Of a DNA stretch of 43,203 nucleotides, positions 34,799 to 43,129 are shown piece by piece. The notes beneath the pieces were generated by a model that had not been told where the DNA came from, ran no database searches, and was given only the letters and a program-made list of their open reading frames with translations. Source of the stretch: Chloroflexota bacterium (GTDB taxonomy: Bacteria; Chloroflexota; UBA11872); contig JAPOXD010000017.1 of NCBI GenBank assembly GCA_026707285.1, positions 1 through 43,203 of the forward strand, in the 5' to 3' direction. A program made the position numbers and the translations under genes. How positions within the stretch are numbered: position 1 is the stretch's first letter; the number at the start of each line of letters is the position of its first letter.

Positions 34799-34818
34799 GG
34801 GCGGTTCGCGAACCGCCC
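34799..34818. repeat. Perfect 20-base palindrome (GGGCGGTTCG / CGAACCGCCC)
   Basis: The two 10-base arms abut with no loop base. The element has the same outer GGGCGG...CCGCCC arms as that at 48-68 but a TTCG/CGAA core in place of GTTT/AAAC. The compensating changes in both arms suggest that the palindrome itself is kept while the sequence drifts. Confidence 0.6.
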
Positions 34819-34881
34819 TTCGTGCGCTGATGGGTGGATGCCGCTAGGCGTTGCCGGGTCGATCTCGATCCGCCCACCTCT

Positions 34882-34899
34882 GTCAAGACAATTCTTGAC
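34882..34899. promoter_or_regulatory. Palindromic operator candidate GTCAAGA-CAAT-TCTTGAC
   Basis: Perfect 7-base arms flank CAAT, 49 bases upstream of the antitoxin start. The right arm contains a TTGAC -35-like box. Ribbon-helix-helix antitoxins usually bind short inverted repeats at their own promoter, so this is a likely autoregulatory operator. A clear -10 at normal spacing is not visible; TGTAGA at 34923-34928 is too far by about five bases. Confidence 0.45.
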
Positions 34900-34947
34900 C
34901 GCCCAGTCGCCTTGATGCACGCTGTAGACAGCTCGTGAGGAGGTTGA

Positions 34948-35181
34948 ATGATGATTACGCCGCGCGTGAAGTTCTCCAGCCAGGCCGACCCGGAGTTGTT
35001 GGCGGCGATGCGTCAGATCGCGCGCAACGACGGCCGGCAGTTCCAAGCCGTGTTGGAAGACGCCATGAGCCACTACATCGAGACCAGGGCGAGCCAGCAG
35101 GTCCGCCCCGAAGTCATGGCGCACTTCCAGGCGAGCCTCGAGAAGAACCGGCGCCTTGGGGAGCTGCTGGGCAAGTCGTGA
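34948..35181 (+). CDS. Ribbon-helix-helix antitoxin-like protein
   Basis: The 77-residue protein reads VKFSSQADPELLAAMRQIARNDGRQFQAVLEDAMSHYIE, the strand-helix-helix pattern of a ribbon-helix-helix DNA-binding domain, followed by a charged tail (MAHFQASLEKNRRLGELLGKS) that would wrap the toxin. GAGGAGG lies just before the two consecutive ATG codons at 34948 and 34951; the second has better spacing. Its stop overlaps the GTG start of the Doc-like toxin gene (GTGA). It should neutralise the toxin and repress the operon, probably through the palindrome at 34882-34899. Confidence 0.75.
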   Translation: MMITPRVKFSSQADPELLAAMRQIARNDGRQFQAVLEDAMSHYIETRASQQVRPEVMAHFQASLEKNRRLGELLGKS

Positions 35182-35564
35182 CCAGCGACTTCCCGACGGT
35201 CGAGGAAGTCGTGGCGATCCATGACATTGCCGTCGACGAGTTCGGCGGCTCCTTGGGGCTTCGCGATGCGGGCGCATTGGAGTCCGCCATCATGCGCCCG
35301 CAGCTTGGCTACTACGACGGACTGCTCGACGAGGCGGCCGCGCTCCTGGAGAGCCTGGCCATGAATCACCCCTTCGTGGACGGCAACAAGCGCACGGCCT
35401 TCTTCGCAACCGACACGTTTCTACGCAAGAACGGCCGTTTCATCGATTGCGACAACGATGAAGCCTACGCCTTCATCATGCAGTTGTTCGCCACGAACTC
35501 ATTCCGCTTTGCCCAGCTGCGCGAGTGGCTCGAGGAAAAGGTCAGACCCTTCCGGGAGCCGTGA
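35178..35564 (+). CDS. doc: Doc-family toxin (death-on-curing)
   Basis: The 128-residue Fic-fold protein carries the motif HPFVDGNKRTAFF. The Lys in GNKR, where AMP-transferring Fic proteins have Gly, marks the Doc branch, whose model member phosphorylates elongation factor Tu and stops translation. GTG 35178 overlaps the antitoxin stop, giving coupled translation; the longer open frame upstream is an overlap artefact. Classic Doc is paired with Phd, but ribbon-helix-helix partners also occur. The module stands in a strip with palindromic repeats and is probably accessory. Confidence 0.85.
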   Translation: MTSDFPTVEEVVAIHDIAVDEFGGSLGLRDAGALESAIMRPQLGYYDGLLDEAAALLESLAMNHPFVDGNKRTAFFATDTFLRKNGRFIDCDNDEAYAFIMQLFATNSFRFAQLREWLEEKVRPFREP

Positions 35565-35581
35565 TCGCCTGCGTCCGGCCA

Positions 35582-35610
35582 AGGGGTCTGCCAATCGAGC
35601 TCCGACCCCT
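35582..35610. terminator. Inverted repeat between convergent genes
   Basis: AGGGGTC and GACCCCT (7-base arms, 15-base loop) lie between the Doc toxin gene and the convergent MpaB-family gene. It may act as a two-way terminator; the long loop and lack of U-runs make this uncertain. Confidence 0.3.
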
Positions 35611-35644
35611 GCACGACGCGTGAGACTCCGCTAGGTCCTCCGGT

Positions 35645-36814
35645 CTACCACCTGGAGGACTCTTCCGCGTAGACGTGGTCGGGCAGGCGGTAGGTGATGC
35701 CAGTTTCGTCAAAATTCGACACGTCGAGCAGGGCCGTCATCTGGTTCTCGTTGCGCAGGCGACCCTTGAACAGCTTGGTCATGACGCGGTTGTAGCGACT
35801 CTGCATCCGGAACCACCACAGAACACCTGGCGTGGGATATCGCGGGTACTTGAGGTGATTGGCGAGCTCGGTACCGATGAGCGCGCGCGACACCTGGAAT
35901 ATGTACCGGGCGAGCTTCTCGCGGGCTTCCGACTCGGTAATGCCGGCGATGAGCGGCGCTGAGTTGACCAGCGAATGCGCCAGAGCAACGGACTCGTAAT
36001 CGGGATCTGGTTCACAAATACCGCCAATTTCAAATAGATCCAGAGCGCTATGTTCGTCGTGAAATAAAATCGACTCCGGTATGCCCATGAGATATCCCGA
36101 ATAGCGCCAGACCTGCATGAAGCTGGCCCGCTCCTCGTCATCGAATTTGGCTCCCAGGCTCTTGAGGTGCTTCAAGAGTCGTGCCGAGAACGCCGTGATG
36201 GCATAGCCCACGTGCGCGGCGCTGATCGGGATTCCCCAGGCGTCAGTGTCCCAATCGTCGGAACCATCCAAGAGCCGCCGGACCATGGCGTGAATGAGCC
36301 GAATGCGAACGGACAGTTTCCAACCGTCGCTATCCCGCTCCAGTCCGCCCGGGAAGAAGATTTCGACCATGTGGCGATTGTTCTGTCGCAGTCGTCTGAC
36401 GCCCTGGTCGCGCAGTCTTCCGGTGATGAAGAACGATTTGGCGATGTTGGTGGAAAAGCCCTCGACGAGCGTGCCTCCAACCATTGCCCCCAAGACCAAC
36501 TGTGAGTTCCGGTGAAACATGCGGACTCCAGGAGCAAATTTCTCATGATCGACCCAATCGGGCGCGGTCTCGCACGACTGGAAGAACTCCCGCAGCGCGG
36601 CCGGCGTCTCCCGCAGCGCGCGTTTGTCTCGGCCGTCCATTCCGATCTGGATAAACCTGCCCAGCTTCGCTTGCCCCAGGGGAGCAAGCTCGGCCATCAT
36701 CGCATCGGCTTCCGGGTCGCCAACGTAGGTGTGCGCGATGTAATTGTCTGCGAGCTTTGGTGCAAGCTTTCGAGCCTCGGCATAGCCTGCGTGGTAGTCG
36801 GAGGGGATTTCCAT
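35645..36814 (-). CDS. MpaB/Lcp-like family oxygenase (DUF2236)
   Basis: The 389-residue protein resembles the MpaB/latex-clearing-protein family of haem oxygenases. Segments typical of the family include GFSTNIAKSFFITGRL, GLERDSDGWKLSVRIRLIHAMVRRLL and WGIPISAAHVGYAITAFS, rich in the Arg and His residues that bind the haem region. Relatives cleave isoprenoid chains such as rubber or the prenyl tail of mycophenolic acid intermediates; the substrate here is unknown. No signal peptide is seen. The start is ATG at 36812-36814. It lies 45 bases after the MMPL transporter gene on the same strand, and the two may be co-expressed. Its codon use is slightly more AT-rich in the middle than the flanks. 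Confidence 0.75.
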   Translation of the reverse strand: MEIPSDYHAGYAEARKLAPKLADNYIAHTYVGDPEADAMMAELAPLGQAKLGRFIQIGMDGRDKRALRETPAALREFFQSCETAPDWVDHEKFAPGVRMFHRNSQLVLGAMVGGTLVEGFSTNIAKSFFITGRLRDQGVRRLRQNNRHMVEIFFPGGLERDSDGWKLSVRIRLIHAMVRRLLDGSDDWDTDAWGIPISAAHVGYAITAFSARLLKHLKSLGAKFDDEERASFMQVWRYSGYLMGIPESILFHDEHSALDLFEIGGICEPDPDYESVALAHSLVNSAPLIAGITESEAREKLARYIFQVSRALIGTELANHLKYPRYPTPGVLWWFRMQSRYNRVMTKLFKGRLRNENQMTALLDVSNFDETGITYRLPDHVYAEESSRW

Positions 36815-36859
36815 GTGTGCGTATGCCTTGGCCTTAACTCAGGGCTGGCCTCGGGAGAG

Positions 36860-39139
36860 TCACCCCTCTTCGGCTTCGACTCGCAAGTCTGGAAGCCACC
36901 GCAGCCATGACGGCAAATACCAGTTTCCCCTGCCCAGCACCGCCATGCTCGCCGGCACCAATACCGACCGCACCAACGTCGCGTCGAGCAGCACGGCCAC
37001 CGCAAGCCCGAAACCGACAAGCTGATTCACGACCGTCTCGCCGGCGGCAAATGCGCCAAACACGGCGACCATGATGAGAGCGGCGCCGGTGATCATGCGG
37101 CCCGTGGACTCGAGGCCGTAAGCCACGGCCTGCAAGTTGTCCTGGGATTCGTCATAGCGTTCGCGGATGCGGCTGAGCAGGAAGACGTGATAGTCCATCG
37201 AGAGTCCGAAGAGGATGGAAAACAGGAAGAGGGGAATCCAGGCGTCGATGACTTCCGCTTCCTGGAAGCCGAACAAGTCTCGGGCGATCCCCCGCTGAAA
37301 CACCAGCACCAGCAGACCGTAGGCGGTACCGACGGAGAGCAGGTTCATGATGATGGCCTTGAGCGGAATGACGATCGAGCGGAAGACCAGCATCAGGATG
37401 ATGAAGCTGGAACCCAGCACGAAGGCGAAGACGACCGGCGTGAACACGTCGACGATGCCGAAGAAGTCGGCGGCCTCGGCGGTTGCGCCTCCCACGTAGA
37501 CCTCCGCGGGTACGTCTTCAAACGCCTCGGCCACGTGCACGTCGCGGATCGTGGCCATCTTCTCGGTCGCTTCGCGGCTGTTGGGTTTGCCGGGGAACGG
37601 CAGCGTGAGCAGCGCGAGATCTCCGGCGGCGTTGACCTCAGGCTCCGCGGGCGGGACGGGGAAGGTGGGGTCCTCCGCCAGTGACTGTTGGAGCCGCGCG
37701 ATCGCCGCCTGCACCGATGGGCTGGCGATGTCTCCGTCGACCACGATCTCCGCGGGGCTCAGAATCCCGGCGGGACTGACGTCGCCGAAGGAAAACTCCT
37801 CTTCGAAGACGATGAACGCCTCCCGAGTCTGCGCGCGCTCGGGAAAGGTGTTGACATCGTTGAGCCCGGTCTTGATGCCGAAATAGAACGACGTGAGCAC
37901 GATCATCGGAATGCCGATGATGAGAATGCTCACCACGGGGAAGCGTGTGACGGTGCGCGTGATGGTGATCCAGAATCCGCGGCCGGTCGTCTCGGTATTC
38001 CGCAACGAGAATCGGGACAGGAAGGGAATCGTCAGGAAGTCGACCCGTGGACCAAGGACCGCCAGCAGGGCGGGCAGCAGCGTGAGGGTGGCGGCGAGCG
38101 CGGTGACCACCACCAGGATGGCGCCCAGTCCCAGCGACTGGAAGAACGACACGGGGACGATGAACATCCCGATGAGCGCAATCACAACGGTCGTGCCGCT
38201 GAACAACACCGTGCGCCCCGCCGTGTCTCCCGCTTTGGCCACGGCCTCGAATGTGTCGAGACCACGGCCCAACTCTTCCCTAAACCGGGACACGATCAGC
38301 AGCGAGTAGTCGATGCCCACCGCGAGGCCGATCATCGTAATGATCATCGTGACGAAGAAGATCAGCTCGAAGGCCTGCCCGATCACCCCCACGGCGGCAA
38401 GCGCCATGGCGATGGCGACGATGGCCATGCCCAGCGGCAGCAGGGTGGCGGCCACCGCGCCAAAGAGCACCAGCAGGATGATCAGCGCGATCGGAACGCC
38501 GAAGCGTTCACCCTGCTCCAGATCGTGCGCACTCAGCTCATTGTTCTCGAAGGCCACGCTGGCGTCGCCCCCGATGAGCACGCGGAAGTCGTCTGCCGCA
38601 TTGGCCTCCCGGACGACGCGGATGAGTTCCTCGACGTTCGCGGTCGCCTCGTCCGAGTCGCCGGCCAGCGTGTAGTGCATGAGCACGGTCCGCTGGCTGC
38701 CGGAAACAAGAATGGAGAGCAGCTGTTCGAGCTGTTCCGGAGGAATGAGGGCGCTGAAGGCAACAGCCTGATAGTAGTGGGAAAATGGCTGTCCACTAAT
38801 CTGTTGTCCATCTATCCCACCGGAAATTATCTCGCTGCCTAGCGCGACGATATCTTGATGAACCTGCTCCACTTTCGCTTGGAATGCGGGATCATCTACC
38901 GTCAAAGATTCCGACTGCACGATTACAATTTCTGCCAAGGATCTAGGTCCGCGCAATCGTTCTTCGAGCAATGCGGCGGCACGCTCGGATTCGTATCGGT
39001 CGGCGAGCCGTAGATCCGTGGTCGTTGCGCTTGCCAAGAGTGTCTGGACCAATATGCCGGCAACGAGAAATAGAGCGCCCCAAATCCCGATAGTTATCCA
39101 GGGTCTTCGCGCACTGATGCGAGCGAGAGTTTCGGTCAC
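36860..39139 (-). CDS. MMPL/RND family transporter
   Basis: The 759-residue protein has the twin MMPL layout: an N-terminal span (WITIGIWGALFLVAGILV), an extracytoplasmic domain, five to six spans with GLAVGIDYSLLIVSRFREEL, a second extracytoplasmic domain, and a matching second set with GLSMDYHVFLLSRIRERYD. The two G-x-D-Y motifs carry the proton-relay Asp-Tyr pairs of this superfamily. Relatives in actinobacteria export lipids; hopanoid and lipid export is known in others. It starts at GTG 39137-39139 with GAGG upstream. The MpaB-like gene follows it. A lipid or isoprenoid substrate is an inference from the pair. Confidence 0.88.
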   Translation of the reverse strand: MTETLARISARRPWITIGIWGALFLVAGILVQTLLASATTTDLRLADRYESERAAALLEERLRGPRSLAEIVIVQSESLTVDDPAFQAKVEQVHQDIVALGSEIISGGIDGQQISGQPFSHYYQAVAFSALIPPEQLEQLLSILVSGSQRTVLMHYTLAGDSDEATANVEELIRVVREANAADDFRVLIGGDASVAFENNELSAHDLEQGERFGVPIALIILLVLFGAVAATLLPLGMAIVAIAMALAAVGVIGQAFELIFFVTMIITMIGLAVGIDYSLLIVSRFREELGRGLDTFEAVAKAGDTAGRTVLFSGTTVVIALIGMFIVPVSFFQSLGLGAILVVVTALAATLTLLPALLAVLGPRVDFLTIPFLSRFSLRNTETTGRGFWITITRTVTRFPVVSILIIGIPMIVLTSFYFGIKTGLNDVNTFPERAQTREAFIVFEEEFSFGDVSPAGILSPAEIVVDGDIASPSVQAAIARLQQSLAEDPTFPVPPAEPEVNAAGDLALLTLPFPGKPNSREATEKMATIRDVHVAEAFEDVPAEVYVGGATAEAADFFGIVDVFTPVVFAFVLGSSFIILMLVFRSIVIPLKAIIMNLLSVGTAYGLLVLVFQRGIARDLFGFQEAEVIDAWIPLFLFSILFGLSMDYHVFLLSRIRERYDESQDNLQAVAYGLESTGRMITGAALIMVAVFGAFAAGETVVNQLVGFGLAVAVLLDATLVRSVLVPASMAVLGRGNWYLPSWLRWLPDLRVEAEEG

Positions 39140-39386
39140 GTTGGAGACCTCATAAAGTGGGTGCTTGCGCCGGATTTGGCGCGGTGCTGCTCGTCGGTCC
39201 CGGCCACGTTAGGCGACTCTACCACAGAGCCCTCGGATTTCCCTATCAGTACAAACTTACCGGCGATGGCACGGCCTGCTGAAGATCGGGCGCGAGAAGT
39301 CTCAGGCAGGTGATCAATTGGACCACGGCGAATGTTTGGGCGTTGGGGCGCTGTCGTGATGCACAAGGATCGTTCACGTGTGGAGG

Positions 39387-39460
39387 TGGGCGCGATAGGA
39401 CTCGAACCTATGACCTCGCGGATGTGAACCGCGCGCTCTGACCAGCTGAGCTACGCGCCC
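39387..39460 (-). tRNA. tRNA-Val (anticodon CAC)
   Basis: A 74-base cloverleaf is read on the minus strand. Acceptor stem GGGCGCG pairs with CGCGCCC, D-arm GCTC/GAGC, anticodon stem CGCGG/CCGCG around loop TTCACAT (anticodon CAC, Val), and T-arm ATAGG-TTCGAGT-CCTAT. The discriminator is A, and the following bases are CCT, so the CCA end is not encoded. It decodes the GUG codon. Confidence 0.95.
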
Positions 39461-39469
39461 GTGAGCGAG

Positions 39470-40759
39470 TCATGGTATCAGCGTGGCCGGTTGGGACAGC
39501 AGCAGCATTTCTCGCTCGTCCAAGGCGATCACGGTCACCGGATCGCCGGCGTGGATCTCAGCGCCCTCGGCTAGCACGGCCAGGCCGTTGCCCTCGGTCA
39601 TCGAGGTCAGGCGGAACGAATCTTGCTCACCGGCGGGCGCGCAGACGAGCTCGTCGCCGTCGCGGCTCACGGTCACCCGCACGTAGGTTCGCTTTCCGCT
39701 GGAACTGCGCATGGGCTCCAGGGCGCGTGGTTGAACCATGGGATTCACCAGGCGCGTATGCCCCATCAGCTTGAGCAGCGCGGGACGCACGAACAGCTCG
39801 AAGCAGACCATGCTGGACACGGGGTTCCCGGGCAGCCCGATCACCGGCGTGCCGTCGATCTCGCCGAAGGCCAGCGGCTTGCCGGGGCGCATATTGATTT
39901 GCCAAAAGTCCATGCGCCCGGCGGAAGCGATCACGTTTCGCACCAGGTCGTAGTCCCCCATCGACACGCCGCCGATGGTGACCAGCAGGTCGGCGTCGCG
40001 GCCGTGCCGGATTGCAGCGCGCAAGCCGGCCTCGGTGTCGGGCGCGATCGGGAGGCGCTCGGCGATCGCGCCGTAGCGCCGTGCAAGCGCGTCCAGACCC
40101 CACGCATTGCTATTGCGCACCTGCCCCGGAGCGATGGGATCGCCGACCTCCACGATCTCATCGCCCGTCGGGAGGATCGCAACTCGGGCGCGCGGGTGGA
40201 CGCGAACCTCGGTGACGTCCACCGACGCCAGCACGCCAATGTGGGCCGCGTCGAGCACGCGGCCCTTCGGGGCGACGACATCGCCTCTGGCGACATCGCC
40301 CCCGCGCCGTCGAATGTTCTCACCCGGCTCGGCGGTTTCCAGGACATGAACCTCGCCGTTGGCCGCTCCCGACTTCTGGGCCCAGTGCACGCCGTCCGTG
40401 TCCTCGAACGGAAGCACAGCGTCGGCGCCCGGCGGTATAGGAGCCCCGGTCATGATCCGCGCCGCGGTTCCCGGCTCGACGTGCACCTCGCCGGCTTGGC
40501 CGGCGGCCACCTCGCCGACCACGCGCAGCGACACGCCGGCATCCGCCCGCGCACCCGCGACGTCCGCCGCCCGCAGCGCGTAGCCGTCAAAGGCCGAGTT
40601 GTCGAATCCAGGCACGTCGACCTGGGACGCCACGTCTTCCGCGGTCACCAGCCCGTGAACCTCGGCGAGAGCCAACGAAACCGGGGCCAGCGGCCTCACG
40701 GCGGCCAGGATGCGCGTGCGCGCCTCGTTGACGGACAGGAACGTGTCGGTGCCGGGCAC
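39470..40759 (-). CDS. moeA: Molybdopterin molybdenumtransferase MoeA
   Basis: The 429-residue protein inserts molybdate (or tungstate) into molybdopterin-AMP. Family signatures are present in order: VDVPGFDNSAFDGYALRAADV, ARIMTGAPIPPGADAVLPFE, RRRGGDV, VAILPTGDEIVE, TIGGVSMGDYDLVR, MRPGKPLAFGEIDGTPVIGLPGNPVSS and the C-terminal beta domain. It starts at GTG 40757-40759 without a clear ribosome site. The tRNA-Val gene lies 9 bases past its stop on the same strand. With MoaC and the MoaD-like protein it points to active pterin-metal cofactor synthesis. Confidence 0.94.
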   Translation of the reverse strand: MPGTDTFLSVNEARTRILAAVRPLAPVSLALAEVHGLVTAEDVASQVDVPGFDNSAFDGYALRAADVAGARADAGVSLRVVGEVAAGQAGEVHVEPGTAARIMTGAPIPPGADAVLPFEDTDGVHWAQKSGAANGEVHVLETAEPGENIRRRGGDVARGDVVAPKGRVLDAAHIGVLASVDVTEVRVHPRARVAILPTGDEIVEVGDPIAPGQVRNSNAWGLDALARRYGAIAERLPIAPDTEAGLRAAIRHGRDADLLVTIGGVSMGDYDLVRNVIASAGRMDFWQINMRPGKPLAFGEIDGTPVIGLPGNPVSSMVCFELFVRPALLKLMGHTRLVNPMVQPRALEPMRSSSGKRTYVRVTVSRDGDELVCAPAGEQDSFRLTSMTEGNGLAVLAEGAEIHAGDPVTVIALDEREMLLLSQPATLIP

Positions 40760-40837
40760 TGTCCCAGAGTCTGCGGCTTGCTGCGTCCACCAGTTTAGAC
40801 CGCGACGCCTCGCCTATGCTTGAGCAAAGGAGCGCAC

Positions 40838-41275
40838 ATGCCGGCCAACACACGATGCGCGCGCGGCCATGCCACGTTCGATCACACGGCCGACATCGGT
40901 CTCGAGGCGTGGGGATCGACATTCGGCGAGGCGCTTGCCGAGGCGGGATTGGGCCTGCAGGCCATCGTGCTACACGGCGGCACGGTCCGCGCTCGGGATT
41001 CGCGAACATTCCGGGTCGCCGCCGACGATGCGGACGCCCTGGTGGTGGCCTGGCTCAGCGAGTTGCTCTATGCCTTGGACGTCCACGGCTGGCTGTCGGC
41101 GAGCTTTGAGGTTTCAGCCAACGAAGAATTCCAACTCTCCGCCACCGCCCGTGGCGAGACGCTCGACGAAGCGCGTCATGTTCTCGGCGTGGGCGTGAAA
41201 GCCGTGAGCTACCACGAGCTGGCCGTGCAGTGTGAATCGGACGCCGTGCGCATCCGGGTGATCGTGGATGTCTAG
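40838..41275 (+). CDS. Archease
   Basis: The 145-residue protein has the archease pattern: TFDHTADIGLEAWGSTFGEALAEAGLGL near the start, a central EL-Y-LDVHGW segment, and the C-terminal KAVSYHELAVQ...IRVIVDV. The conserved Asp-His and C-terminal Asp bind metal. Archease speeds guanylylation of the RNA ligase RtcB and lets it make repeated turnovers. AAAGGAG five bases before ATG 40838 fixes the start, 18 bases later than the longest frame. It ends 12 bases before rtcB, which confirms the pair. Confidence 0.92.
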   Translation: MPANTRCARGHATFDHTADIGLEAWGSTFGEALAEAGLGLQAIVLHGGTVRARDSRTFRVAADDADALVVAWLSELLYALDVHGWLSASFEVSANEEFQLSATARGETLDEARHVLGVGVKAVSYHELAVQCESDAVRIRVIVDV

Positions 41276-41287
41276 CCTGCGGTCGCC

Positions 41288-42802
41288 GTGAGCGCGTCAC
41301 GCCGCAAGAAGCGTTCGCGCGGGCGCGGGTCGGGGCCGCCGGCATCGGGCCCCGACGCCTCGCAGCTCGAGCGCCTCGACCAGTTCCGCTGGCAGATTCC
41401 GACCAGCTACAAGGCCGGGATGCGGGTGCCGGGCGTCATCTACTCGTCCGACGCCATGCTTCCCACCGTCGTGTCCGACAAGCCGCTGGAGCAGCTGGCC
41501 AACGTCACGTTCTTGCCCGGAATCGTCGGGCATGCCTTGGCCATGCCGGACGTGCATTGGGGCTACGGGTTTCCCGTCGGTGGCGTGGCGGCGACGGACG
41601 TGCGCCACGGAGTCATATCGCCGGGCGGCATCGGTTTTGACATCAACTGCGGCGTGCGGCTTATTCGCACGAATCTAACCGAGGAAGAGCTCCGTCCACG
41701 GCTCAAGGAAGCGCTGGACGCGCTGTTCCGCGCCGTTCCTGCCGGCATGGGGACCAAGGGCCGCATCCGCCTGACGCACAAGAACATGGATCGGGTGCTG
41801 CGCCGCGGCGCCGCGTGGGCCGTCGAGCAGGGGCTCGGCTGGCCCGAGGACCTCGAGGTTGCGGAGGAAGGCGGGGCGCTCGCCGGCGCCGATCCCAACG
41901 CGGTGTCCGCGCGGGCCAAGGAGCGCGGATCCGGCCAGCTCGGCACCCTGGGCTCGGGGAATCACTTCCTGGAGTTGCAGGTCGTCGACGAGGTGTTCGA
42001 GCCCTCCGCCGCGGCGGCTCTTGGGATCGAGCAGCCGGGAACCGTCGTGGTCTTCCTGCACACCGGTTCCCGTGGATGCGGTCACCAGATCTGTCAGGAC
42101 TACTTGCAGACATTCGCCCAGGCGCCGTCGAGTCGCGCCATCGAGTTGCCCGATCGCCAGCTGGCGTGCGCCCCCTTGCGCTCGCCGGAAGGCCAGGACT
42201 ACCTGGCCGCCATGGCATGCGGCGCAAACTTTGCCTGGGCGAATCGACAGGCGATCACCCACTGGACCCGCGAGGCGCTCGCGGGCGTGTTTGGCCGGTC
42301 GGCGCGTTCGCTCGGCATGGACGTGGTGTACGACGTGGCGCACAACATCGCCAAGATCGAGGAGCACGTCGTCGACGGACAGCTGCGTCGCGTCTGCGTG
42401 CATCGCAAGGGCGCCACGCGCGCCTTCCCACCCGGACACCCTGAGCTTCCAAGCAAATACCAGGAGGTTGGGCAACCCGTGTTCATTCCGGGCGACATGG
42501 GACGCGCGTCCTACGTGGCCGTCGGCACGCAGGGCGCCATGGAGCAGTCGTTTGGCTCCACCTGTCACGGCGCCGGCCGCGCCCTCAGCCGTTCCGCGGC
42601 GCGCCGGCAGCTACGAGGGGTGAACATGGTCGAGCGCCTGGGCGCCATGGGCGTGGGAGTTCGCGCGCGCAACCCCCGCCTGCTCAGCGAAGAAGCCCCC
42701 GAGGCCTACAAGAACGTGGCCGACGTGACCGCCATCACCCATGGCGCGGGAATCTCCAGCAACGTGGCCCGGTTGCGGCCCGTGGGAGTGATCAAGGGCT
42801 AG
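41288..42802 (+). CDS. rtcB: RNA-splicing ligase RtcB
   Basis: The 504-residue protein joins RNA 2',3'-cyclic phosphate or 3'-phosphate ends to 5'-OH ends with GTP and manganese. Key residues are present: C121 in FDINCGVR, the His in GSGNHFLE, the His in HTGSRGCGHQ, the His in YDVAHNIAK and the guanylylated H427 in TCHGAGRALS. A basic N-terminal tail (SRRKKRSRGRGSG) is extra and may bind RNA. The start is GTG 41288. It works with the archease encoded just upstream, in tRNA repair or stress-related RNA rejoining. Confidence 0.95.
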   Translation: MSASRRKKRSRGRGSGPPASGPDASQLERLDQFRWQIPTSYKAGMRVPGVIYSSDAMLPTVVSDKPLEQLANVTFLPGIVGHALAMPDVHWGYGFPVGGVAATDVRHGVISPGGIGFDINCGVRLIRTNLTEEELRPRLKEALDALFRAVPAGMGTKGRIRLTHKNMDRVLRRGAAWAVEQGLGWPEDLEVAEEGGALAGADPNAVSARAKERGSGQLGTLGSGNHFLELQVVDEVFEPSAAAALGIEQPGTVVVFLHTGSRGCGHQICQDYLQTFAQAPSSRAIELPDRQLACAPLRSPEGQDYLAAMACGANFAWANRQAITHWTREALAGVFGRSARSLGMDVVYDVAHNIAKIEEHVVDGQLRRVCVHRKGATRAFPPGHPELPSKYQEVGQPVFIPGDMGRASYVAVGTQGAMEQSFGSTCHGAGRALSRSAARRQLRGVNMVERLGAMGVGVRARNPRLLSEEAPEAYKNVADVTAITHGAGISSNVARLRPVGVIKG

Positions 42803-42816
42803 CGCGGCGGGCGCTA
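42800..42816 (+). terminator. Short hairpin at the end of rtcB
   Basis: TAGCGC and GCGCTA (6 pairs, loop GGCGG) begin at the rtcB stop codon itself. No U-run follows, so termination is only possible. Confidence 0.35.
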
Positions 42817-42900
42817 CCGGTGCGCCCGATTCAGCCGATCGCGACCTGGTGGCATCGTCACTCTTGGGCGGGCGGGTGAGGTCAAATCGCCACCGGCCTC

Positions 42901-42909
42901 TGCTATAGT
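42901..42909 (+). promoter_or_regulatory. Extended -10 promoter TGCTATAGT
   Basis: TG-C-TATAGT is a good extended -10 box in GC-rich DNA, with no strong -35 (extended -10 sites can work without one). Transcription would start near 42916 and give a leader of about 28 bases before the 35-residue gene at 42944. Confidence 0.5.
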
Positions 42910-42943
42910 CGAAGGCAGCGGATCAGGGCGAAGGTGCTTTCAG

Positions 42944-43051
42944 ATGATCAAGCGCATCGGTATTCTCACGGCGATCATTGGGGTGATCGCGGTGGCATTC
43001 CGGGCTGTTCGGAAATTGATGGGCGGAGGGGAAGCCGAAGAGGCCGCCTAG
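42944..43051 (+). CDS. Tiny single-span membrane protein (35 residues)
   Basis: ATG 42944 begins MIKRIGILTAIIGVIAVAF followed by RAVRKLMGGGEAEEAA: two basic residues, one hydrophobic helix of about 15 residues, then a basic turn and an acidic Gly/Ala-rich tail. AAGGTG lies upstream at rather long spacing, so the ribosome site is only fair. An extended -10 promoter precedes it and a perfect hairpin follows it, so it looks like a complete single-gene unit. It shares its plan with the 33-residue gene at 13958-14059. No family is recognised and no function is proposed. Confidence 0.6.
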   Translation: MIKRIGILTAIIGVIAVAFRAVRKLMGGGEAEEAA

Positions 43052-43080
43052 GCCTAAACCTCGCCGGCCTACAGCGATCC

Positions 43081-43101
43081 TGGCGCCCTTTACGGGCGCC
43101 A
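43081..43101 (+). terminator. Perfect hairpin terminator-like element
   Basis: TGGCGCCC and GGGCGCCA (8 pairs) close the loop TTTAC, 29 bases after the stop of the 35-residue gene and 28 bases before tRNA-Asn. The following CGTTCGTG is only weakly U-rich. Confidence 0.6.
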
Positions 43102-43129
43102 CGTTCGTGTGAGGCCCACCGCACCGCAT

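Noticed and set aside
39136-39366. 76-codon minus-strand frame upstream of the MMPL gene
   Set aside because: It overlaps the MMPL start and shows no hydrophobic or domain pattern; more likely promoter DNA.
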